From contig NZ_NHSN01000025.1 in the NCBI RefSeq assembly GCF_016653405.1, forward strand, positions 62,001 to 126,000: 64,000 nt of DNA, read 5' to 3'. Position 1 is the stretch's first letter. Each line of letters begins with the position of its first letter. The notes below the pieces were generated by a model that worked only from the letters and a program-made list of their open reading frames with translations, did not search any database and was not told where the DNA came from. The translations under genes and the position numbers were made by a program. Source of the stretch: Halorhodospira halophila. Its GTDB lineage: Bacteria > Pseudomonadota > Gammaproteobacteria > Nitrococcales > Halorhodospiraceae. Positions 37,101 to 45,385 of the stretch are shown here, piece after piece.

Positions 37101-38041
37101 GGCAGCCTCCCGTGGATCGGCACCGTCACCGTCTGGACCTGCTCCGCGCCGGTCGCACCCCGCTGGCCACCGGTGCGGATGCGTGCCGTAAAGCGCACGG
37201 CACACACCCGCAGCCAATCCTCCACCTCCTCCGCGCGCTGGAAAGGCCCTGGATGATCCGGGACCTGGGCCGGGTCGTCGGCCCCCGGGCACTCGGCGAA
37301 GCCCATCTCCAGCGCCTCGACCCCGCGCAGGATCGGCTGCGGAGCCCCCTCGCCACGGCCGAGGTTCAGGGTCGGCACCCCATCGACGCCTCCGCCATCC
37401 GACCACCGCAACCGCCGCACCTGGACGGGCGACGCATCGTCGTCCTCCGCGGACTCCTCCTCCGGCCACCAGGGGACCCACGCCACCCCGCGCTCGGGCA
37501 GGTCGTGGTCCTCGCCCAGCCCGTCCAGGGTGAGATCCTTGGCGCCATCCTGCGCCTCGGCCTCGAGCAGGAACAGGCCCTCGGCATTACCGACCAGGAC
37601 CTTGGCCGGCAGGCTTCCCAACGCCTCCTCGGCCGGCTCATCCAGCTCGATTTGCGCCTCCGGGGCCGCTACCTCGATGGCATCGTAGCCGGTCGCCACG
37701 CTCCGCGGCGCCTCCTTACCGCGCACCCAGGTCAGCTCGCCTTCATCGGCGCGCAGACCCGGCGGATCGAGCTGGGCCCCGATCACCTCGCCGGCCGCGC
37801 CCTCGCCTCGATACAGCGGGGTCCGGCCACCGCAGGGGACCTCCCCGGCCAGCGCGACTTCGCCATCGAGGACCTGACGCAACACCGCGCCCTTATCCGC
37901 CACCCGCCCCAGGTCCTCCACGGTGGCGCTGGCCCGCAGCGCGCTGCCGAGGATCTGCACCGCCGCGAGCAGCGCCACCGCCGCCACGGCCAGCGCCACC
38001 AGCAGCTCGACCAAGGTCACGCCATAGGCACGCCCGGTCAT
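37097..38041 (-). CDS. pilW: PilW-type minor pilin
   Basis: A 314-residue minor pilin, the largest of the cluster as expected for PilW. The prepilin site is G7|VTLVELLVALAV with Glu at mature position 5. The ATG at 38041 overlaps the pilV stop (ATGA). Minor pilins of this set form the initiating tip of the pilus. Confidence 0.85.
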   Translation of the reverse strand: MTGRAYGVTLVELLVALAVAAVALLAAVQILGSALRASATVEDLGRVADKGAVLRQVLDGEVALAGEVPCGGRTPLYRGEGAAGEVIGAQLDPPGLRADEGELTWVRGKEAPRSVATGYDAIEVAAPEAQIELDEPAEEALGSLPAKVLVGNAEGLFLLEAEAQDGAKDLTLDGLGEDHDLPERGVAWVPWWPEEESAEDDDASPVQVRRLRWSDGGGVDGVPTLNLGRGEGAPQPILRGVEALEMGFAECPGADDPAQVPDHPGPFQRAEEVEDWLRVCAVRFTARIRTGGQRGATGAEQVQTVTVPIHGRLP

Positions 38042-38487
38042 GGGCCGACCTCGAGGAGTTGCCCGGAGAGCTCAAGGGACGATGCCTCGTCCCGGTGGGG
38101 AGCCTGCCAGCGGAGTTCGACGCGGATGCGATCGGCGCCCGCCTCGACCGACACCTCGGCCTGCGGCAGCTGGCAGGCAACCTCGGCCCGCCAACCGTCG
38201 GCATCAACCACGTCGCCGCGGGCCTGGTCCCCGACCGACGGCGGTTGGCACGTGCCCCCGTCCCCCGCATCGACCTCGGCCAGATCAGCCGAGCGCTGAT
38301 CTGGCGCGACCAGCCGGGCGCGGGTGATCAACTCTTCGGCGAGGAGAGTGGCTCGTACGTGATACGCGGCATCACGAGCCCCGTGCACCCCACCCAGAAG
38401 GGCCTGGAGCGACACGGCCGCGACACCGGCCAAGAGCCCGAGGGCGACGAGCGCCTCGAGCATTGTGAATCCAGAGTGGCGAGGCAT
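38038..38487 (-). CDS. pilV: PilV-type minor pilin
   Basis: A 149-residue minor pilin; I start at the ATG at 38487 (MPRHSG|FTMLEALVALGLLAG, Glu at mature position 5), with GAGGAAGGG just before. In-frame ATGs further upstream give leaders without family resemblance. It is first in the pilV-pilW-pilX-pilE-fimT operon. pilY1, usual in such clusters, is missing. Confidence 0.85.
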   Translation of the reverse strand: MPRHSGFTMLEALVALGLLAGVAAVSLQALLGGVHGARDAAYHVRATLLAEELITRARLVAPDQRSADLAEVDAGDGGTCQPPSVGDQARGDVVDADGWRAEVACQLPQAEVSVEAGADRIRVELRWQAPHRDEASSLELSGQLLEVGP

Positions 38488-38590
38488 CCCTTCCTCGCGT
38501 TTGGGTTCCATCCGCACCTTCCATGCGCACCCGCTGAGACTAGCGCAAGATCGCCGGGACGCGACCGCGGCCCGATGACGCACGGGGGGC

Positions 38591-38620
38591 TTGGTTCCCC
38601 ACCCGCCCTTCGGCTACAAT
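38591..38620 (+). promoter_or_regulatory. Promoter of tRNA-Thr
   Basis: TTGGTT (38591-38596) and TACAAT (38615-38620) with an 18-base spacer lie 24 bases upstream of the tRNA. This is a good sigma-70-type pair in an otherwise GC-rich gap that separates the tRNA from the divergent pilV. Confidence 0.6.
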
Positions 38621-38644
38621 TCGCGGCGTTGTTCAGGCAGCCTG

Positions 38645-38721
38645 TGCCGGTGTAGCTCAGTTGGTAGAGCAGCCGATTCGTAATCGGCAGGTCGGAGGTT
38701 CAAGTCCTCTCGCCGGCACCA
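38645..38721 (+). tRNA. tRNA-Thr (anticodon CGU)
   Basis: A full cloverleaf: acceptor TGCCGGT/GCCGGCA (7 bp, one G-T at the end), D arm around GCTC...GAGC, anticodon stem GCCGA/TCGGC with loop TTCGTAA (anticodon CGT at 38679-38681), T arm with GGTTCAAGTCC, and an encoded CCA (38719-38721). It reads ACG codons. Confidence 0.97.
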
Positions 38722-38730
38722 GAAACCCCG

Positions 38731-39240
38731 ATGACTCACCCCCAAAACCGTCTCTATTACGCCCACGGCAAGGGCACCGGCCCCTGGGGCCGCAAGAGTT
38801 CCGCCCTGCTGCCTGTCGCCGAGCAGGCCGGCTTCACTGTCGAGAGCATCGACTTCACGGCCACCGAGGACCCGGATGAGCGGGTAGCCATGCTGCTCGA
38901 GCACCGACCCCGGGCCGCCGGTCGGCTGGTGTTGGTCGGCTCCAGCATGGGTGGCTATGTCATGGCGAATGCGGCCAACGAGCTCAAGGCGGACGGCCTC
39001 TTCCTGCTCGCCCCGGCCATCGGCATACCGGGTTACCCGGCCTACCCGACGCCCACCACGCATCACCAGGAGATCGTCCACGGCTGGCGAGACGCGCTGA
39101 TCCCGCCCGAGGCGGTGATGACCTTCGCACAGCGCCAGCGGGCCCGCCTACACCTGCTCGACGCCGAGCACGACCTCAACGACCACCTGCCGACGCTACA
39201 ACACCTGTTCGAAGATTTCCTCCGACGGGTGCGCGGCTGA
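38731..39240 (+). CDS. Small alpha/beta-hydrolase-fold protein
   Basis: A 169-residue protein resembling compact hydrolases of the YqiA/UPF0227 or dienelactone-hydrolase type. An N-terminal YYAHGKGTGPWG precedes the nucleophile elbow VGSSMGGY (Ser72), and EHDLNDH near the C terminus can supply the His. The substrate is unknown. The ATG lies only 9 bases after the tRNA-Thr CCA end with no Shine-Dalgarno, so mature tRNA processing would leave an almost leaderless mRNA. Confidence 0.8.
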   Translation: MTHPQNRLYYAHGKGTGPWGRKSSALLPVAEQAGFTVESIDFTATEDPDERVAMLLEHRPRAAGRLVLVGSSMGGYVMANAANELKADGLFLLAPAIGIPGYPAYPTPTTHHQEIVHGWRDALIPPEAVMTFAQRQRARLHLLDAEHDLNDHLPTLQHLFEDFLRRVRG

Positions 39241-39351
39241 GCGCTTCCCGCCAGTCCGCGCAGCATCACGTTGCATGACCCGCATCAGCGTGCGACGCTC
39301 CACCACAAGTGGATCATTCGTGAAAAAACCACTCAAAATAGGAGCTTCTCC

Positions 39352-39711
39352 ATGAAGCGCACCGGTATCAAAGGTCTCATCGTCCTAATCGGGCTCGCGC
39401 TCTCGCTGGGTGCCATGGCGCCGACCACGGCGCTGGCGGGTGTGGTCGGGACCAGCGACGTGATCAGCGAGCGCCAGGCGGCATCCGACCGCGATCGCGT
39501 CCAGGAGGCCCTGCAACGCGAGGATGTCCAGCAAGCCCTGACCGACTACGGCGTTGATCCGGCGCAGGCCAAGGAGCGTGTCGCCGCGCTGAGCGATGAG
39601 GAGGCGCGGGAGCTGGCCGAGCGCATCGAGCAGCAACCGGCCGGCGCGGGCGTTTCCATCGGCGCAACCACCATCCTCCTGCTGGTCATCATCTGGCTGC
39701 TGGTCCGCTGA
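39352..39711 (+). CDS. PA2779-family small membrane protein
   Basis: A 119-residue protein with a signal peptide ending ALA|G at about residue 29, a charged helical middle (38-95) and a C-terminal hydrophobic segment (about 104-118) ending LLVR. Just before that segment is PAGAG (96-100). From memory, this family keeps a double-glycine-like PAGG motif there. GGAGC precedes the ATG at 39352; the upstream frame to 39271 lacks such a site. The next gene encodes a C39-like peptidase, as in Pseudomonas (PA2779-PA2778), so this protein is a candidate substrate or partner. Function is unknown. Confidence 0.78.
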   Translation: MKRTGIKGLIVLIGLALSLGAMAPTTALAGVVGTSDVISERQAASDRDRVQEALQREDVQQALTDYGVDPAQAKERVAALSDEEARELAERIEQQPAGAGVSIGATTILLLVIIWLLVR

Positions 39712-39725
39712 ACCGCTGCACCGCC

Positions 39726-40724
39726 ATGGGGCCCGCAATCCGGCTGCAGCGGCGGATCACCCCGCGGTACGCCCTGATGGTGACAGCGCTTCTCGGTGCC
39801 GGGCTGGCCGGCTGCGCCGGCCAGCCACTGCAGCACCCGGAGGTAATCGCCGAGGCGCGGGAGACCGCCGAGCTACCCCGCGCGGTGGAGCTGAGCGACA
39901 CGCCCTTCTTCCCGGACGAGACCTACTACTGCGGCCCGGCGGCACTGGCCACGGTCTTGGTCGCCAGCGATGTGGTGACTACCGGCGATGAGCTGATCGA
40001 CGCCGTCTACCTTCCCGAGCGCCAGGGCACGCTGCAGAACGAGCTGCTGGCCGCCGCCCGCCGCGCCGACCGCATCCCGTATGTCCTCGCACCGGATCTA
40101 GCCGACCTACTAGCGGAGGTAGCCGGCGGCCGCCCGGTTTTGGTCCTGCAGAACCTGGCCCTGGAGGCGTTGCCCCACTGGCATTACGCCGTGGTGGTGG
40201 GCTTTGACCTGGACGCTGGAACGGTCACCCTGCGCTCGGGGACCGAGCGACGCGAGACCCTCTCGCTGCGCCGGTTCGAGCGAACCTGGCAACGCGGCGA
40301 CCATTGGGCGATGGTGATCCCGCGCCCCGGGCACCTGCCCCGCAGTGCCAACGCCGATGACTGGGTCGCCGCCGTCGCCGAGCTGGAGCGCCAGGAGCGC
40401 TGGGAGCCGGCCCTGGCCGGCTACCACGCCGCCACGACGCGCTGGCCCGCGCACGCAGACGCCTGGCTGGGCCTCGGCAACATCCGCTACGCCCGGGGGG
40501 AGTACGCCGCCGCTGTGGACGCCTATGGCCACGCTATCGAGGCGGAGGACGAGTCGGGGCCAGCGGCCCACCACAACCTGGCTTGGGCACTGCTGCGCCT
40601 GGACCAGGTCGCCGAGGCGCTGGAGGCGGCTCGCCGGAGCGAAGCGGCAGCACCCGATCATCCGCAGTACGGCGAGGCGGTCGAACGGATCCGCCTAGAG
40701 GCTGCGAGCGGCCGCGGGGAATAA
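39726..40724 (+). CDS. PA2778-family lipoprotein, C39-like cysteine peptidase with TPR repeats
   Basis: A 332-residue lipoprotein: lipobox GLAGC (Cys30), a papain-like C39 domain (about 55-195) with Cys69 in YYCGPAAL and His153 in HWHYAVVVGFD, then TPR repeats (about 205-330). C39 domains cut after double-glycine leaders, but the membrane-anchored periplasmic members of this family have no proven substrate. It starts 14 bases after the PA2779-type gene and is surely in the same operon. An internal ATG (codon 18) is an alternative start that keeps the lipobox. Confidence 0.82.
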   Translation: MGPAIRLQRRITPRYALMVTALLGAGLAGCAGQPLQHPEVIAEARETAELPRAVELSDTPFFPDETYYCGPAALATVLVASDVVTTGDELIDAVYLPERQGTLQNELLAAARRADRIPYVLAPDLADLLAEVAGGRPVLVLQNLALEALPHWHYAVVVGFDLDAGTVTLRSGTERRETLSLRRFERTWQRGDHWAMVIPRPGHLPRSANADDWVAAVAELERQERWEPALAGYHAATTRWPAHADAWLGLGNIRYARGEYAAAVDAYGHAIEAEDESGPAAHHNLAWALLRLDQVAEALEAARRSEAAAPDHPQYGEAVERIRLEAASGRGE

Positions 40725-40854
40725 CCCACCGGCGCTGGGTCGCGAGACGGGCACGGGCTGACTATCCTTCGGGGCAGGGCCGGCGCGCCTCACCAGCCGA
40801 CGGGCCGCGCTGGCCGGAAGCAAGAGGTAGCGGCACAACAGACAGGAGCCACCC

Positions 40855-41886
40855 ATGCACCGGTATCGTCGGCCCAACCGCACGCCCGGCAGCAGGCACC
40901 TCGCCGGGTTACTCATCGTGGCCGCCACGCTGTGGCCGGTCCTCCAAGCGACGGCCGAAGACGCCGAGGCTCCGGCGCCCCACGGCAGCGCATCCGCTGA
41001 TCCGGGCCTGCTCACCGAACACCAGCGCAGCATCCTCGATGACGCCCTGACCCGCATCGAGGAGGCGGCGCTGCGCGACGATGAGGCCTTCCTCGATGAG
41101 CTCGACGAACTGCTGTCGACCTATCCGCGACTGGCCGACCCGATTGCCCGCCACGCCATGGAGATGCGGCCGGCGTTGATGCCCGGGATCATGCGCATCC
41201 TCGAACAGGCCGACGGCCCCGAGCCACCCGATACAACGCGTGAGACACCGCCCACCGACCGACCGGCCTGGTGGCAGGGTGGAATCCCGGGGGCGACTCA
41301 TGACGAGACCGAGGAGGAACGGGCAGAAGAAGCGGAGACGATACGCGTGGCCGAGCGGGCCGAAGAGCAGGCGCCGCCGCCCCGGCGCAACTGGAGTGTG
41401 GGGGTCGGCTACGGCTACCACCACCTGTCGGTTGAAGAGCGATACGGCGACGACTCAACGCGCCTGCGCGCCCACGGACCCGTGCTGGACATCCAGTACG
41501 CCGTCAGCGAACACGCCTCGGTGGGCATCGCCCACCTGCACAGCGAGCAGCTGAGCACCAGCGGCAGCCTCTACGCCGACCCGGAACCGAAACGCTGGAG
41601 CGCCACAGACCTGACCCTGCGTTTCGGGCGCGAGTTCCGCGAGGCCGGGCCGCGCGCCTACATGGGGGCCGGCCTGCACTACGAGCGCCTTGAACGCGAC
41701 AACGGCGATACGCTCTCCGGCACTGGCTTCCACCTGCTCGGCGGCGGCGGCTATGCCTGGGAGCGGATCGAGCTCCGGCTGGAGGCCTCGGCAAGAAGCG
41801 TTGACCGCGATCTGGTTCCGGATGACTTCCGCGGCAGCCGCTCGAGTTCGCTGCTCGCTACGGCCACGCTGCGCGGTCGCTTCTAG
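40855..41886 (+). CDS. Outer-membrane beta-barrel protein with helical N-terminal region
   Basis: A 343-residue protein: signal peptide (to about 35, ending QATA), a helical acidic region (about 50-125), a charged linker (about 130-180) and a C-terminal beta-barrel of alternating strands ending in GRF, which fits BAM-dependent insertion. I do not recognise the family. It follows the PA2778-type gene after 130 bases with GGAGCC before the ATG, possibly a separate unit. Its TAG stop shares the CTAG at 41883-41886 with the convergent lipoprotein gene. Confidence 0.75.
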   Translation: MHRYRRPNRTPGSRHLAGLLIVAATLWPVLQATAEDAEAPAPHGSASADPGLLTEHQRSILDDALTRIEEAALRDDEAFLDELDELLSTYPRLADPIARHAMEMRPALMPGIMRILEQADGPEPPDTTRETPPTDRPAWWQGGIPGATHDETEEERAEEAETIRVAERAEEQAPPPRRNWSVGVGYGYHHLSVEERYGDDSTRLRAHGPVLDIQYAVSEHASVGIAHLHSEQLSTSGSLYADPEPKRWSATDLTLRFGREFREAGPRAYMGAGLHYERLERDNGDTLSGTGFHLLGGGGYAWERIELRLEASARSVDRDLVPDDFRGSRSSSLLATATLRGRF

Positions 41887-42902
41887 CCTCGCGGCGCCGA
41901 CTCGCCCTGGCCGACAGCCAAGGCGATGATCAGGCCGAACAGGTCTTCGCCGAGGCGCTCGAATGCCTGCTCCAGGGCGCGACGCTCGGCCGTCGTGTAA
42001 TCGGTGGCGGCACCGCGCACCGGCCAGCGCTGCTCGCCACGGACTTCACCGGCATCATCCAGCAAGCGCAGGGTCAGGCCGCCACGCTGCCAGTACCAGC
42101 CATCGCGCTGCCCGAGATCCTCGAGTTCAAGCACAGCCTCCAGCCGGTAGGCATCCTCCCGTTCATCGACCCGGAACCCGGCAGCGGCCACCGATGCCCG
42201 CAGTTTGCTTGCCACCCGTTCGGCATGATCACCCCGCGCGCCGATGCCGAAGGGGATGCTCCCAGCCTCGGCGGCCAGCCGCGCACGCAGCACCGCCAGC
42301 TCGTACCGCACCGTCATGCCGGCGCCGGTGAGCACCCGCAGGGCCTGCTGATACTCGGCACGCTGGCGCTGCGCCTCCAGCCCCCGGGCCAGCGCGGCGA
42401 GTGCGTGCAGCGGGTCGGCGGCAGCGTCTGCCTGGCGCAGATAGCGACTGGTCGCCGCGTCCAGGCCCGCGATGCCCTCGCGCAGCGCGCTGGCCGCCTG
42501 CTGCCGATCCATGACGGCGAGGACGTGATACCGGCCGCTCTGCGGCTCCCGCCAGGTCTCGCCGATCTCGACACCGCGCAGGGTGACCGCGGTGCGCGTC
42601 GCGACCTGCTGACCCAGCGTCGCCCGGTGCCGGGTCTCGCCGTCGCCGAACGCCAGCCGGTCCTCCTGCTGTGTCGCCGCCGTTACATGAACCTCGAAGG
42701 CGCGCGCCAGCTCGGCCCGGGCCCGATCGTGGGCCAGCTCACGGTGATCGGCCGTGCCCACCGCACTGAGATAGCTTTCACGGGGATAGGAGGCCGGCTC
42801 ACCGCCGACCACCCAGGATGGCTGATCTCCCGATGGCGGAGCACTACCAGCACAGCCGGCCAGCAGGAACAGCGCCATCAGGACTACGAGAAGCGCTTTC
42901 AC
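41883..42902 (-). CDS. LPP20-like lipoprotein
   Basis: A 339-residue lipoprotein with lipobox LLAGC (Cys17). The first half resembles the LPP20 family (YLSAVGTADHRELAHDRARAELAR and a Val/Thr-rich strand region), whose role is unknown beyond surface antigens in Helicobacter. The GTG start overlaps the preceding stop (GTGA). It is last in the lpoB-COG3014-LPP20 operon. Confidence 0.78.
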   Translation of the reverse strand: MKALLVVLMALFLLAGCAGSAPPSGDQPSWVVGGEPASYPRESYLSAVGTADHRELAHDRARAELARAFEVHVTAATQQEDRLAFGDGETRHRATLGQQVATRTAVTLRGVEIGETWREPQSGRYHVLAVMDRQQAASALREGIAGLDAATSRYLRQADAAADPLHALAALARGLEAQRQRAEYQQALRVLTGAGMTVRYELAVLRARLAAEAGSIPFGIGARGDHAERVASKLRASVAAAGFRVDEREDAYRLEAVLELEDLGQRDGWYWQRGGLTLRLLDDAGEVRGEQRWPVRGAATDYTTAERRALEQAFERLGEDLFGLIIALAVGQGESAPRG

Positions 42903-44224
42903 GGCTCCCCCCTGTGGGTCACGGAGCCGGCACGCGCCGAGACCCAGCGATCGAATACAAAGTGATAAGCCCCGGCCTCGAGTTCCAGCGCCCCGAGGTC
43001 CACCCGGGTCAGCGGGTGACCGGACCGGCCCTGATAGACCAGCTCAAGCCGGTGCTCGCCGGGTGGCAGACTGATGCGGGCCATGTAGTACTGCGCCGGC
43101 AGCATGCCCCAGGTGCGGGTGTCCGCCCGGTCCGCCACCAGGGTGAAGACGTTCATGGCCAGACCGGCTACCGGACTGGCCTCGCGGGCCTGATCGATCA
43201 TCTCCTTCTGCACCAGCAGTCGCCCCAGCGCGCGGGCGGCGAGCACGCCCTGCTGCTCTTCGAGCAGGATCCGGGCGACGGCGTCCACGTCGTGCACCGG
43301 CTCTGCCGGCACCGAGGCCTCCCCAGCGCTGAACTGGACCCCGCCCAGCGGCCTGCGCCGCGGCTCGTAGTACGGCAGGGCCACGCTGTGGATGCGTCCC
43401 TGGCGATCCTGCACCGCGAACCCCTGCTCTCCCTTGCGCGGGGCCAGCCCCACCCCGGCAATCAACACCACGTGCGCCTGCTCGCGATGCTCGGCCGGAT
43501 CCGGCCAGGCGTCCAGCCCAAAAGCCTGCTGCCACTCGGCCCGCTCTTCGTCGAGTCCCAGCTCATCGGCTAGGCGCAGCAGATCGCGCTGTAGCGAGCG
43601 GGGCACCGCAACCCCCAGCCGTCCGCCCTGCTCGCGGTAAGCCTGGTAGGCCTGGCGATAGGCCACCAGGGCCTGATCCGGCTCACCCAGACGCTCGAAG
43701 ATCAACCCGCTGAGGTACCGGGCAAACGGATCCTGCCGGTAGACGGACCGCCCCTGCTCGGCGGCGAGACGCTGCAGGCGCAGATCCACGCGCAAAGCCT
43801 CGACCCGCGCCGCATCCGGATCCCCGAGATCCAGATAATTGAAAGCCATGAGCAGATGGAGCAGGACCCGTTCGTGGGGCTCGCCGGCGTAGGCGAAAGC
43901 GGTCTCACCCACCATCAGACTGCCCACGCTCTCCGAGACGCTCAGCGGATCGACCTCGGCGATGGCGTCGTAGGCCTCTTCCAGGGCACGGTTGCTGGCC
44001 TCGAACTCCCCGGCCATGCGCAGGAGCGCTCCGCGGTTGAGCAGGTCGACAACACGGTCCCCCGGCCCGCCGGAGTCCGCATCGAGCAGCTCCACCGCTC
44101 GACGCGGATCGCCGTCCTCCACGGCGGCCTCTACCGGTGCCATCCGATCGCCGTAGGTCGTGCACCCGGCCAGGGCAGCAGCCAGTATCAGTGCCAGCCA
44201 GGGCCTATACAGCCAATGCGTCAC
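42899..44224 (-). CDS. COG3014-type TPR lipoprotein
   Basis: A 441-residue lipoprotein starting at GTG 44224 with lipobox LAGC (Cys21). The middle has TPR-like repeats (A-V-E-L-L and NRGALLRMAGEFEASN patterns), and the C-terminal part holds a beta-rich domain with the segment PPGEHRLELVYQG. The family is widespread beside lpoB and LPP20-like genes in gammaproteobacteria, but no activity is known. It begins 13 bases after the lpoB stop. The frame to 44290 would overlap lpoB. Confidence 0.8.
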   Translation of the reverse strand: MTHWLYRPWLALILAAALAGCTTYGDRMAPVEAAVEDGDPRRAVELLDADSGGPGDRVVDLLNRGALLRMAGEFEASNRALEEAYDAIAEVDPLSVSESVGSLMVGETAFAYAGEPHERVLLHLLMAFNYLDLGDPDAARVEALRVDLRLQRLAAEQGRSVYRQDPFARYLSGLIFERLGEPDQALVAYRQAYQAYREQGGRLGVAVPRSLQRDLLRLADELGLDEERAEWQQAFGLDAWPDPAEHREQAHVVLIAGVGLAPRKGEQGFAVQDRQGRIHSVALPYYEPRRRPLGGVQFSAGEASVPAEPVHDVDAVARILLEEQQGVLAARALGRLLVQKEMIDQAREASPVAGLAMNVFTLVADRADTRTWGMLPAQYYMARISLPPGEHRLELVYQGRSGHPLTRVDLGALELEAGAYHFVFDRWVSARAGSVTHRGEP

Positions 44225-44237
44225 GCGGCCGCGCCGC

Positions 44238-44837
44238 TCAGGGCCGCGCCGAGGCCGAACGCACGAGCTTGCGGATCTCCTTGTTGCCAATCCAGACCTT
44301 GCGGTTATCGGCCAGGCTGATCAGCTCCATGTCGACCTGGTAGTAACGGACCTGACGTCGCCCCTCCTGATCGATGATGGAGTTCACCGAACCAAGCAGC
44401 ATGTAGTCAGCGCCCAGCTCCTCCCCCATGGCCTTGCGGGTCTCCTCGCTGGCGTGCAGATCCTGGTCGCGGCGCTCCTCACGGATGCGCTCGCGCTGAT
44501 CGGCGTCGGCGACGAAATCCACCTGTCCGGAATTGATCAGCTCCCGCTGGATATCGTTAACGAACGTGCGGGTATTGATGTGCTCGTGGCTGAGATTGCG
44601 GACACCCCCCACGATGACGGTGGGCCGCCCGCCCTCGTCGCGCCGAAACTCCCGCAACCAGGGGCGATCCAGCGCGTCGGCGATCATCTCCTCAGCAACC
44701 AGTCGCGAATCCTGGTCGTTCCACCGACCGGAGAGGTCGTGCTCCGCATCCCGATCGATCCGCTCCACCGAGTGACCGCAGCCCGCGACCGCCGCCATGG
44801 CCAACAGCACCAGGGCACCCCGAATCCACGCCTTCAT
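44238..44837 (-). CDS. lpoB: LpoB-like activator of penicillin-binding protein
   Basis: A 199-residue outer-membrane lipoprotein (Cys20 in VAGC) with a short disordered stretch and the C-terminal LpoB domain: TVIVGGVRNLSHEHINTR, then GADYMLLGSVNSII and the final beta strands. E. coli LpoB stimulates PBP1b from the outer membrane. The linker here is short. The gene leads a three-lipoprotein operon. Confidence 0.85.
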   Translation of the reverse strand: MKAWIRGALVLLAMAAVAGCGHSVERIDRDAEHDLSGRWNDQDSRLVAEEMIADALDRPWLREFRRDEGGRPTVIVGGVRNLSHEHINTRTFVNDIQRELINSGQVDFVADADQRERIREERRDQDLHASEETRKAMGEELGADYMLLGSVNSIIDQEGRRQVRYYQVDMELISLADNRKVWIGNKEIRKLVRSASARP

Positions 44838-44941
44838 AGCCCCCTCGCCTTATCCGGAAAAACTGGCTGCGGGATCAGTATAACCCGCCATGTCGCGACC
44901 GGGGGTCGACGCCGGCAGGCCACCTGTGCAGAATGCTGCAC

Positions 44942-45385
44942 ATGTCAAATTCTCTTCAAGAACAGCTTGTTAGAGCAGGTCTGGCGAGCCAGGAGGAAGC
45001 TCGCAGGCAGCAGTCGGGCAAGCGCCGAGGCCCCCGCGACCGGGCAACCCCGCGCGGGAGATCCCGCCCGGACAAGGCACGGGATCACCAACCGCTCGAG
45101 GCGCACATCCCACTACCCGACCTGATCCGCCATTACGCGCTACCGCGCTGGGGAGGCGACACCGCCTACCACTTCATCGAGGGACAGCGGATCCGCCACG
45201 CCTGGGTGACCCGGCAGCAACAGCGGCAGCTGGCGGACGGCTACGCCGGCTTGGTCATCAGTGGCGACGGCCTGGCCGTGGTGCCCAGGGCGGTTGCCGA
45301 GCAGGTGCGCCAGCGCCAGCCGGAGGCCCTGCTGGTGCTGCACCCGCTCAAGCGGCGGGAGGAGTCGCCGGCACGGCGCTCATGA
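44942..45385 (+). CDS. DUF2058 family (YaiL-like) protein
   Basis: A basic 147-residue protein: an N-terminal [14 protein letters not shown] motif, an Arg/Lys-rich middle and a C-terminal globular part with [14 protein letters not shown]. This matches the DUF2058 family, annotated as nucleic-acid-associated without firm evidence. A further ATG at 44933 is an alternative start. It stands alone, converging on ispH with stop codons back to back in TCATGA. Confidence 0.8.
   Translation: MSNSLQEQLVRAGLASQEEARRQQSGKRRGPRDRATPRGRSRPDKARDHQPLEAHIPLPDLIRHYALPRWGGDTAYHFIEGQRIRHAWVTRQQQRQLADGYAGLVISGDGLAVVPRAVAEQVRQRQPEALLVLHPLKRREESPARRS

Noticed and set aside
37101-37481. N-terminal extension of the PilX frame by 127 codons
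   Set aside because: It overlaps pilW in another frame, is Gly/Arg-rich and ends just before the natural PilX start overlapping the pilW stop.
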